DNA of 8,286 bases from an uncultured Lachnospiraceae bacterium (lineage in GTDB: Bacteria > Bacillota > Clostridia > Lachnospirales > Lachnospiraceae), in the NCBI GenBank assembly GCA_948438565.1, contig CAOJLW010000097.1, positions 1 to 8,286 on the forward strand, given 5' to 3'. Shown here piece by piece: positions 1 to 5,980 of this stretch. Each line of letters starts with the position of its first letter. Within the stretch, counting starts at the first letter, position 1. The translations under genes and the position numbers were made by a program. The notes beneath the pieces were generated by a model. The model saw only the letters and a list, made by a program, of their open reading frames with translations, searched no databases and was not told where the DNA came from.

Positions 1-138
1 ATTTCCCTTGATTTAGGTTTCCCGGGCGGCGGCATCGCCGGCTTTGATGCGTTGAAACAATTCTTTTTTTTCCTCTTCGTTGAGGATAGGGAGTTTGGAT
101 GTATTGACACCGCAGATTTCGACTTTATAGATAGCCAT
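1..138 (-). pseudogene. sigG: RNA polymerase forespore sigma factor SigG, N-terminal part, with in-frame stop at codon 42
   Basis: Reading leftward from an ATG at 138, the first residues are MAIYKVEICGVNTSKLPIL. The block KVEICGVNTSKLP is the N-terminal signature of sigma-G, the late forespore sigma factor of spore-formers. A GGAGG site at 150-146 lies 7 nt before the ATG and fixes the start. The frame continues through a charged helix (NEEEKKELFQRIKAGDAAARE) as expected, then meets TAA at 15-13. The codons after it read IKGN, which matches the family segment that leads into GNLRLVL. In relatives the stop position is normally an aromatic residue or another residue, so one substitution (for example TAT or TAC to TAA) would explain it without a frameshift. 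I therefore call it a nonsense-interrupted sigG. A sequencing error is the main alternative, and the rest of the gene lies outside the window. The 117 bp before the divergent gene at 256 hold no promoter I can call with confidence. Confidence 0.72.
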
Positions 139-255
139 GAGAAGACCTCCAGTTTCTTAAAGTAATGTATGCTAAAATCATTCTCATTTTTGGCTTTTTT
201 TATTCATATCATACCGGATGGATATTTGAAATTTACAGATAAGGAGATAAAAACG

Positions 256-576
256 ATGAAAGATTTAATTGACGAGAGGAACCTTAGGGAAAGTTGTGCA
301 AGAAGTATTGTAAAAGGTTATAATGTACATTATATGACGCCGGAGGAACTGGCCGCGCAAAAGCTTGCGAACAAACAGCAGGAGGCGCAAATACAAGTCG
401 AACCTGCGACGGTTCAGGAGAAGGTTTTTGAGGCCGATGAACGGTATGCCCACGTCCCGTCTTCCCAATATGGGACGACAGCCGTGCAGGATCCGGTGAC
501 CAACGAACAGATTCGAAAAATCCTTGGCGAGCGCAAGGAGAATGTGTTGGAAACGATAAAGGAGTTCGTCGAGTAG
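256..576 (+). CDS. Hypothetical protein, 106 aa, charged and soluble
   Basis: I do not recognise this family. The start is placed at ATG 256 because AAGGAG at 241-246 sits 9 nt upstream. The open frame extends back to 169, but that extension is an AT-rich, hydrophobic-looking intergenic stretch without a ribosome site. The protein begins MKDLIDERNLRESCARSIVK. It is rich in Glu, Lys, Gln and Arg and shows no signal peptide or membrane segment. Residues 28-60 (from MTPEELAAQ) look helical with many Gln and Glu. The middle (about 61-82) has Pro, Ser, Gly and Tyr and may be a flexible linker. Residues 83-106 look like a second amphipathic helix. It diverges from sigG and lies 66 nt upstream of the dapF-like gene in the same direction, so co-transcription is plausible. 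A sporulation link is only a guess from the neighbour. Confidence 0.75.
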   Translation: MKDLIDERNLRESCARSIVKGYNVHYMTPEELAAQKLANKQQEAQIQVEPATVQEKVFEADERYAHVPSSQYGTTAVQDPVTNEQIRKILGERKENVLETIKEFVE

Positions 577-596
577 CAAGTCACATCAGGCATCTT

Positions 597-629
597 TTTT
601 GCATATGATAACGGAAGATGTATGCAAAA
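597..629. promoter_or_regulatory. Perfect 9-bp inverted repeat before the dapF-like gene
   Basis: TTTTGCATA (597-605) is repeated as its exact reverse complement TATGCAAAA (621-629), with a 15-nt spacer. It ends 13 nt before the chosen start at 643 and partly abuts the ribosome site (AAAGGGA, 627-633). As DNA it could be an operator for a dimeric regulator. As RNA it would be a weak AT-rich hairpin that could mask the ribosome site. Its function is inference; only the symmetry is seen. Confidence 0.35.
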
Positions 630-642
630 GGGAAGCTATTAT

Positions 643-1482
643 ATGCTGACGATGCAAAAATATCATGGATTAGGCAATGACTATCTGGTGCTTGATCCCA
701 ATAAAAACCAGATAGCCTTACAGGAGCGGAAGGTGGCAATGCTCTGCCGGAGGAATTTTGGCGTAGGGGCGGACGGGATTTTGTATGGGCCGTTTTGGGA
801 GAACGGAAAAATCAAAGTCAATATCTATAATCCAGATGGCAGCGAGGCGGAACGGAGCGGGAACGGCGTACGGATTTTCGCAAAATATTTAAAGGATATG
901 GGGTATGTGACAAAAAGACGTTTTGTGCTGGCGACAAAAGCAGGGGATGTGGAAGTGGAATTTTTAGATGAGCAGGGGAGCCGTATGCGCGTCAATATGG
1001 GAACGGCGGATTTTTTAAGCGCCGCGCTTCCGATTGACGGATGGCGGCATGAAATTATCAATGAACCGCTTATGTTTCATGGCTCGCTGTACAATACCAC
1101 CTGTCTGTCGGTCGGCAACCCAAACTGCGTGATTATGACGGAAGATGTGTCATGTCAGAAAGCAAAAGCTTTAGGGCCTTATGTGGAAAACGCTTCCTAT
1201 TTCCCAAACCGGATGAACTTGCAGCTTTGTAAAGTGGAAAGCCGGAAACGGCTGCGGATTGAAATTTACGAGCGTGGGGCAGGGTATACGGCGTCTTCCG
1301 GTACCGGAGCCTGCGCCGCCGCCGCTGCCGCCTACCGTATGGATTTGGTGGATTCCAAAGTGACGGTGGAAATGCCGGGCGGGGAGCTTCTGATTGAAAT
1401 GGCTGCGGATGGGACGATTTTTATGACAGGGGATGTGGAAAAGGTGGGAACCTTTACGCTTGCGGAGGATTTTTTTTCCTAA
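643..1482 (+). CDS. dapF: Diaminopimelate epimerase-like protein with Ser at both catalytic Cys positions
   Basis: This 279-aa protein has the length and two-lobed plan of DapF, which interconverts LL- and meso-diaminopimelate for lysine and peptidoglycan synthesis in the cytoplasm. Family landmarks in order are YHGLGNDYLVLD (7-18), RRNFGVGADGIL (36-47), NPDGSEAERSGNGVRIF (63-79), SVGNPNCV (156-163), ERGAGYTASSGTGACA (210-225) and MPGGEL (244-249). Start 643 is preferred over 622 because AAAGGGA (627-633) lies 9 nt upstream and residue spacing to HGLGND then fits the family. The usual active-site pair is CGNG and CGTG. Here Ser72 (AGC) and Ser219 (TCC) take those places. Either this is a serine-type subfamily I cannot place, or the enzyme does different chemistry. 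The substrate is therefore uncertain even though the fold assignment is firm. Its last 29 bp overlap the convergent YfhO-family gene. Confidence 0.85.
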   Translation: MLTMQKYHGLGNDYLVLDPNKNQIALQERKVAMLCRRNFGVGADGILYGPFWENGKIKVNIYNPDGSEAERSGNGVRIFAKYLKDMGYVTKRRFVLATKAGDVEVEFLDEQGSRMRVNMGTADFLSAALPIDGWRHEIINEPLMFHGSLYNTTCLSVGNPNCVIMTEDVSCQKAKALGPYVENASYFPNRMNLQLCKVESRKRLRIEIYERGAGYTASSGTGACAAAAAAYRMDLVDSKVTVEMPGGELLIEMAADGTIFMTGDVEKVGTFTLAEDFFS

Positions 1483-4015
1483 ACCATAAGAGAATTCCCA
1501 AAAGTAAGAATCCCATGCCGCTGACGGCAGTTCCAACGGCCAGTCCGGGCGTCCGGTAATACAATTGAATTTGATGTTTGCCCGCTGTTAAAGGCAGCGC
1601 CAGAAACATGGCGTTTGCTTTTTGCAGCGGCGTTTTTTTGCCGTCCACCATGGCGTGCCAGCCGCTGCTGTAAGGTATGGACAGGCAGAGGATTTTATCG
1701 CTGGACAGAGAAATGGAGCCGGTTACCGTATTGGCGCCGATAGATGCGCGTTCCAGCGAATTTTCCTTTAAATCCATGATTTGACTGGCATAGCGTTCCA
1801 TTGGCTGACAGACTACGGCAAGCGTTTGAAAGCGGTATTCTCCGGCTTTTGGAAAGGTGATGGTGATACTGGAGAGCGGAGCCGCATGGTAGCCTAAATT
1901 TACCAGAAAATCATCCTGGCCGTTATAATATCGGTGCTGTGGCGGCGTATACTGTAGTTCGTTTTGCAGGCTGCCGGAGGAAATAGCCAGGTGCAACGGG
2001 TCGTCGCCTATATCGTTTGTCTGTATCCTGACTCCGGAAAGCGTAAGGTAGGTTTCAGCGTTCGGGCATCCCATAAAGGATAAGGTAATGACCGAGTCTT
2101 TTTTTGTGACGGAAAAGACGCCGTCTTTTTGCATGGAAACGCCGCTGCCGCAGCTTACGGTGTAGTCCGGATGCGTACTTGTAAAGCTTGGACGGGTGAC
2201 GGGAAAGCGATCTGCCGGCAAAGGCTCTTCTAAGACTGCGCCCTGTAACATGGCTTCCTGACGTTCTATCGGTTCCATATCTCGGTAGGTTTCATAGGGG
2301 ATGTAAGAGTCATAGGTATAGCCGAGCGGAAGAGCGTATTGGTTTTCATATATCCGATAATCCTGATTTGGGCCATCTTTCCTATTTGTTTTTTGAGAAA
2401 AACCAAACGGCAGGATATCGGAATCTTTGGAAACGAGATATTGAACGCCTGTCAATGCGTCTAAAAATGTACGGCGATCCAAGCCGTTGTATTTAAATAC
2501 CCAAAACCGGCCGTGCGCCATATCTGTTAAAAAGTCGGAAATATAATGGTTTTCCAGGCTCCAGTAATACTGTGTTCCGTAGACGCCAAACAGGGTGGCC
2601 GCATTGGCCGGCTCCGCTTCATCCGTTTCAAAACGAAAAAATCCTTCGGTTTGCGGGTGCGCCTGCCAGATAGCGCCTGCGGGCGTATCGGTTAGGGTTT
2701 GGGCGGAAGCGCCAAAGTCAATAAAGCGGGAGGCATAATTTTGGCCAGGAGATCCATAGAGCGTATAAGCATTGACGGCGATATGCATAAGCAGGACAGC
2801 AAAAAGGGATGCAGAGACTGTTCGGAGAGAACGAGGGTTGAGTTGAAAACGGGACTGGATGGTCGACGGCTCGGGACGGCTGGTCAGATAATCCTGCCAG
2901 ATCACGGTCAGGATATACGAAACCAATCCGGCATACAAAAAGATCCAGCGGTTGCTGACGTAGGAAAAGCCATTTAGGACTTTGCCGAAAAACGGGATCA
3001 GAAACATAATGGTCATAGCCAGGAAAACAGCCTTTAACGCGGTATATTGTTTTCGCGCGCAAAACAGCGTAAGCAGGGCCAGTAACGCCGGGAGCGTAAA
3101 ACCCAGGCAAGTCCAGTTACCGATGCGGCGGGTCGTAATAAAAGACGCCAGACAGTTTTGGTAATAAGAAATATCGTAAAGAAGCGGATAAGATTGTGAG
3201 ACGTCGGTTCGGTTGGTTCCAAAAAATTGTAAAAGGACAGGCAGCAATAGAACAGCGGACATTGCGACGCCTATCAGGGCGTAGCCTGCAAAATGGCAAA
3301 GGGCAACCAGCAGTCCTTGGACTTTTACAGGGCGTTGGGACGCCAGATAGCGTACGAGGACATAAAAACAGACTGCAAATGCGAGCATATAAAAAAAGTA
3401 AAAATTGCTGACAGCGGAAAGAAAGACCATAAAAATAAAAAGCGTGGGTTTTTCACGGCGAAAAATGCGTTCTGCGCCGATCAAAAGCAGGGGCAGATAG
3501 ATCATGGGATTGATGAAGAAAGGGTGGCGCACGGCGGCAAACAGCATATAGCCGCAGAAGATATAGCTGAACGCGCCTGCAAGAACCGGTAGACGATTTT
3601 TTCCCATATAAAAACAATAGCGGCTAAAGCAGACGCCGGCGATGTAGATACGAAGGACAATCAGAACGTGATATAAAGATTCCGTATAAGCGGGCGGCGT
3701 AACAATAGCAAGCAGATTGAGCGGATCTCCGAGGGCATAGTAGTGAAAGGTCGTTAAAATATCGGAGCCATAGCCGATGCAAAAATCCCATAAGGGAAGT
3801 TGTGGGGTGAGGCGCAAAAGGCTTTGCAGGACGCCGCGCCCCCATTTTCCCAGATAGTTTAGAGCAATGTAATGCTGTTGCAGACCGTCAAGCTGCCAGA
3901 TCAGACTTTTTCCCCGGAGTAAAAACGGGCAGTAGACCAATGCTGCCATAAGAACAAAAAGGAGTGTGTAGAGAATATAGTAATGGGTGCGTTTTTGTCT
4001 GTTGTGCTGTTTCAT
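1454..4015 (-). CDS. YfhO-family polytopic membrane protein (GT-C-like glycosyltransferase), 853 aa
   Basis: YfhO-family proteins are large multi-pass membrane proteins. Characterised members in Bacillus and Listeria are needed to put sugars on lipoteichoic acid outside the cell, using undecaprenyl-linked donors. Supporting signs are a first membrane helix at about 12-33, then the extracytoplasmic IWQLDGLQQHYIALNYLGKW (39-58, with Asp43 in the position of the GT-C type acidic residue). GYGSDILTTFHYYALGDPLN (81-100) follows, then many hydrophobic helices up to about residue 420. A large soluble region of about 400 residues comes next, and a last helix near 829-847 ends in the basic tail FRKKNPPQA. 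The ATG at 4015 has AAAGGA upstream. It follows aroC by 69 nt on the same strand and is probably co-transcribed. No CsbB/GtrB-type donor synthase lies in the window, so the acceptor here is unknown. No clear terminator follows; the 3' end runs into the dapF-like gene. Confidence 0.88.
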   Translation of the reverse strand: MKQHNRQKRTHYYILYTLLFVLMAALVYCPFLLRGKSLIWQLDGLQQHYIALNYLGKWGRGVLQSLLRLTPQLPLWDFCIGYGSDILTTFHYYALGDPLNLLAIVTPPAYTESLYHVLIVLRIYIAGVCFSRYCFYMGKNRLPVLAGAFSYIFCGYMLFAAVRHPFFINPMIYLPLLLIGAERIFRREKPTLFIFMVFLSAVSNFYFFYMLAFAVCFYVLVRYLASQRPVKVQGLLVALCHFAGYALIGVAMSAVLLLPVLLQFFGTNRTDVSQSYPLLYDISYYQNCLASFITTRRIGNWTCLGFTLPALLALLTLFCARKQYTALKAVFLAMTIMFLIPFFGKVLNGFSYVSNRWIFLYAGLVSYILTVIWQDYLTSRPEPSTIQSRFQLNPRSLRTVSASLFAVLLMHIAVNAYTLYGSPGQNYASRFIDFGASAQTLTDTPAGAIWQAHPQTEGFFRFETDEAEPANAATLFGVYGTQYYWSLENHYISDFLTDMAHGRFWVFKYNGLDRRTFLDALTGVQYLVSKDSDILPFGFSQKTNRKDGPNQDYRIYENQYALPLGYTYDSYIPYETYRDMEPIERQEAMLQGAVLEEPLPADRFPVTRPSFTSTHPDYTVSCGSGVSMQKDGVFSVTKKDSVITLSFMGCPNAETYLTLSGVRIQTNDIGDDPLHLAISSGSLQNELQYTPPQHRYYNGQDDFLVNLGYHAAPLSSITITFPKAGEYRFQTLAVVCQPMERYASQIMDLKENSLERASIGANTVTGSISLSSDKILCLSIPYSSGWHAMVDGKKTPLQKANAMFLALPLTAGKHQIQLYYRTPGLAVGTAVSGMGFLLLGILLWFRKKNPPQA

Positions 4016-4084
4016 GTAAAAAATCCTTTCTGTGGCGTCAGATGGCGCCTGAACTTGCCTTTCGTCAAATATGCGTTATCTGTC

Positions 4085-5179
4085 CTACTGATAAAAACGG
4101 AGGATAGACGTAAGGTTTGCGGTCATGTTTAAAAGCAGTGCGTCCAATAGGGTAAGCGCGGCCATGGCTTCTACGACGACGACGGCTCGGGGGACGATGA
4201 CCGGGTCGTGTCTGCCGCGGATGGAAATTTCGATATCTTCGCCGGATTGATTGACTGTTTTTTGCAAAGCGGCAATGGAAGGCGTCGGTTTTACGGCTGC
4301 CCGGAACAGGATAGCGGATCCGTCGCTGATGCCGCCTAAAACGCCGCCGGAATGGTTGGTGGCTTTTTGAACGGATGGGCCGTCCGCCATATAAAAGCTG
4401 TCGTTATTGGCGCTGCCCGTTGTCTGAGCGGCTAAAAAGCCGTCGCCGATTTCAAAGCCTTTGACTGCGCCAATCGAAAGGATCGCCTTGGCGAGGTTGG
4501 CGTCGAGTTTTTCAAAGACGGGATCGCCGATTCCGGCAGGTACGCCGTCTATCCTGCATTCGATTATGCCGCCGGAAGAATCGCAGTTTTGCATACAGTT
4601 TTCCAAGTATGCCGCCGCTTGGTTGGCTGCGGCAAGATCCGGCATATAAAAGGGATTTTGATCGATAACGTCCGGATCAAAAGAAGAGATGGCAACAGGG
4701 CCTATGGATTTGGTATAGGCGGTTAAACGGATGCCAAGCTGTTTTAGGATTTTAGCGGCAATCGCGCCTGCGGCTACGCGTCCGATGGTTTCGCGCCCGG
4801 AAGAGCGTCCGCCGCCGCGGTAATCCCGAAAGCCATATTTGGCGTCAAACGTGTAATCCGCGTGTCCCGGGCGGTAATAGCTGGCGATGTCGCTATAGTC
4901 TTTGGATTTGGGGTCGTGGTTGTGTACAATAAGGGAAATCGGAGTTCCGGTGGTTTTGCCTTCAAAAACGCCGGAGAGGATTTCAACGGCGTCCGTTTCC
5001 ATGCGTTTAGTCGTGTAGCGGGACTGACCCGGTTTCCTGCGGTTTAAATATGCCTGTATATCTTCTTCGGATAAAGCGAGTCCGGCCGGGCAGCCGTCGA
5101 TAATTGCGCCAATGCCTTTTCCATGGGATTCTCCCCAAGTTGTGATTTTTAGTATATTTCCAAATGTGGAACCTGCCAT
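4085..5179 (-). CDS. aroC: Chorismate synthase
   Basis: AroC makes chorismate from 5-enolpyruvylshikimate 3-phosphate, the last step of the shikimate pathway, and needs reduced FMN. The 364-aa protein is of normal length. It shows the family signatures in order: GESHGKGIGAIIDGCPAGL (16-34), RRKPGQS (47-53), RPGHADYTFDAKYG (103-116), DYRGGGRSSGRET (119-131), GSANNDSF (255-262), NHSGGVLGGISDG (275-287) and RHDPVIVPRAVVVVEAM (323-339). The frame is open back to 5257, but the ATG at 5179 is the right start. AGGAGG lies 6 nt before it, the family N-terminus begins MAGSTFGNIL, and the upstream promoter places the transcript start near 5206, inside the longer frame. First gene of a leftward unit with the YfhO-family gene. 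Confidence 0.97.
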   Translation of the reverse strand: MAGSTFGNILKITTWGESHGKGIGAIIDGCPAGLALSEEDIQAYLNRRKPGQSRYTTKRMETDAVEILSGVFEGKTTGTPISLIVHNHDPKSKDYSDIASYYRPGHADYTFDAKYGFRDYRGGGRSSGRETIGRVAAGAIAAKILKQLGIRLTAYTKSIGPVAISSFDPDVIDQNPFYMPDLAAANQAAAYLENCMQNCDSSGGIIECRIDGVPAGIGDPVFEKLDANLAKAILSIGAVKGFEIGDGFLAAQTTGSANNDSFYMADGPSVQKATNHSGGVLGGISDGSAILFRAAVKPTPSIAALQKTVNQSGEDIEISIRGRHDPVIVPRAVVVVEAMAALTLLDALLLNMTANLTSILRFYQ

Positions 5180-5212
5180 GTCAACCTCCTGTTGTGTTAT
5201 TTTGCATTTTAT

Positions 5213-5241
5213 ATTATAGGGGTTGTTATGGTGTAATTCAA
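5213..5241 (-). promoter_or_regulatory. Sigma-A promoter of aroC
   Basis: On the minus strand TTGAAT (5241-5236) is followed by a 17-nt spacer and a perfect TATAAT (5218-5213). Transcription should start near 5206, leaving a short leader of about 27 nt that carries the AGGAGG site of aroC. The -35 box is only about 40 bp from the outer arm of the structured repeat at 5280. Confidence 0.85.
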
Positions 5242-5279
5242 GGGGGGGAAGAAACAAAAGAACTCTTCATAAAACGACC

Positions 5280-5508
5280 GTTTGCCAGGGGCAGGGTATA
5301 GACGGTTTGCTGGATTTGGAGCTAAGGGGTTCTATAGCATTCGGTATGGATGTTCTAGGACGGACGCAACCGCCGTAAAACGCGCCATCCAGGCGCTTTA
5401 CGGCTTTTCCGGGCATCCATGCCCGGAAATTGCTGTTTGTGTACGAATGCTTAAGAACCCCTAAGCTCCTGCATCACGCAAACCGTCTATACCCTGCCCC
5501 TGGCAGAC
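5280..5508 (+). repeat. Structured palindromic element, copy 1
   Basis: The ends form a perfect 28-bp inverted repeat, 5283-5310 against 5478-5505, beginning TGCCAGGGGCAGGG. Inside it, 5318-5343 pairs with 5444-5469 in a 26-nt stem with three mismatches (A5324 x A5463, A5334 x A5453, T5335 x T5452). A 4-bp closing stem GCAA/TTGC (5366-5369 and 5430-5433) then encloses two hairpins. Hairpin A is GCCGTAAA (5372-5379) with TTTACGGC (5397-5404), a two-base AC bulge, GCGCC/GGCGC and loop ATCCA. Hairpin B is an 11-bp stem, TTTCCGGGCAT (5406-5416) with 5419-5429, and a CC loop. The opposite-facing relative at 5634-5866 conserves this fold by compensating changes. It may be a non-coding RNA, a non-autonomous mobile element or a protein-binding DNA structure; I do not recognise the family. 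Strand is given as + only by convention. Confidence 0.85.
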
Positions 5509-5518
5509 TAGGCATTGA

Positions 5519-5624
5519 AAGTCGGAAGGTAGAAATACTGCGCCAAAGCCAATAAGCATTCATATGCATTCCATATCAATCAAACCATACAAGAACCGGG
5601 GACGCTCCAAATACCTACCGACTT
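5519..5624. repeat. Inverted repeat in the spacer between the two structured elements
   Basis: AAGTCGGAAGGTA (5519-5531) pairs with TACCTACCGACTT (5612-5624) at 12 of 13 positions, the exception being A5526 x A5617. The centre is at about 5571.5, the same centre around which the two flanking elements mirror each other. The enclosed stretch is AT-richer and has CATTCATATGCATTCCATAT (5557-5576), an imperfect tandem of CATTCATAT. It also contains AGAACCGGGGACG (5592-5604), which faintly recalls REP-like intergenic palindromes. That resemblance is from memory and weak. Confidence 0.6.
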
Positions 5625-5633
5625 AGAAAGTCC

Positions 5634-5866
5634 CGTCCCAGGCGGGCAGGTATCTGCGGCGTTGTGTTATGCCCGGGGTTTAGCGGTTCTTAAGCATCCG
5701 ATGCAGTCCCAGCAGTTTTCGGGCATGGATGCCCGAAAAAGCTGCAAAGCGCCTGGACGGCGCATTTTGCAGCGGCTGCGTCCGTCCAAAAAAACCCATA
5801 CCGGATGCTTTAGAACCGCTTAACCCCGAAAGAAACAACGCTGCAGATACCTGTCCGCCCGGGACG
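5634..5866 (-). repeat. Structured palindromic element, copy 2, opposite orientation
   Basis: Outer arms 5634-5665 and 5835-5866 pair over 32 nt with one A-C mismatch and two G-T pairs. The next stem, 5675-5700 with 5802-5827, pairs at 24 of 26 positions. Its two mismatches, read in the orientation of copy 1, are A x A at steps 7 and 17, which is exactly where copy 1 has A x A. The closing stem GCAG/CTGC (5712-5715 and 5776-5779) encloses hairpin B (TTTTCGGGCAT 5716-5726 with 5729-5739) and hairpin A (GCTGCAAA 5741-5748 with TTTGCAGC 5766-5773, GCGCC/GGCGC inside, two-base bulge, 5-nt loop). The layout is that of copy 1 reversed. The core is about 80% identical to it by hand alignment, while the outer arms are more diverged in sequence yet still self-complementary. 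Confidence 0.85.
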
Positions 5867-5914
5867 TATGTTTGGCCATATCTGAGCGCTTCCGCAGTGT
5901 TTTCCCCATTCTTC

Positions 5915-5943
5915 TTGAAGATTACCGTCAAAGATGTTATGAT
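5915..5943 (+). promoter_or_regulatory. Sigma-A promoter of tgt
   Basis: TTGAAG (5915-5920), a 17-nt spacer and TATGAT (5938-5943) give a good vegetative promoter with a start near 5950. This is about 30 nt before the tgt ATG at 5981 and about 50 bp beyond the outer arm of structured copy 2. It also shows that the longer open frame from 5729 cannot be the true tgt start. Confidence 0.8.
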
Positions 5944-5980
5944 AGATGCGCGTTTACATAAGAAAATAAAAGGAGAACAT

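Larger units (their letters stand above)
5242..5914. other. Gene-free stretch between the divergent aroC and tgt promoters
   Basis: No coding region is supported here. Frames that are open across parts of it simply read through palindromic DNA and lack ribosome sites. Nearly all of it (5280-5866) consists of two opposite-facing structured elements and an inverted repeat between them, all symmetric around about 5572. Both flanking promoters point away from the block, so neither aroC nor tgt transcripts should include it. Any transcription of the block would need its own start or read-through. I could not find a convincing sigma-A promoter inside it. Confidence 0.8.

Noticed and set aside
139..255. 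Sporulation-type (sigma-F/sigma-G) promoter boxes in the sigG divergent region
   Set aside because: Several partial matches exist on both strands but none has both boxes at the right spacing.
622..642. Earlier ATG of the dapF-like gene at 622
   Set aside because: It lies inside the inverted repeat, and the ribosome site fits 643 better, as does the residue spacing to HGLGND.
1451..1477. Possible terminator at the end of the dapF-like gene (CCTTT...GGAGG then eight T)
   Set aside because: The stem relies on two G-U pairs and a mismatch and lies inside the coding end; too weak to list as a feature.
4063..4068. TTGACG -35-like box before the YfhO-family gene
   Set aside because: No acceptable -10 box 16-18 nt downstream, so no separate promoter is claimed.
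5282..5464. 60-aa plus-strand open frame inside structured copy 1
   Set aside because: Composition follows the inverted repeat, no ribosome site, and the matching region of copy 2 does not preserve a reading frame.
5280..5866. CRISPR array or integron attC sites
   Set aside because: There are only two copies, in opposite orientation, each far longer than a CRISPR repeat or typical attC, with no cas or integrase gene.
5729..5980. 84-codon N-terminal extension of tgt
   Set aside because: It reads through structured copy 2 and the tgt promoter, has no ribosome site, and does not match the Tgt N-terminus; the ATG at 5981 has AGGAG upstream.
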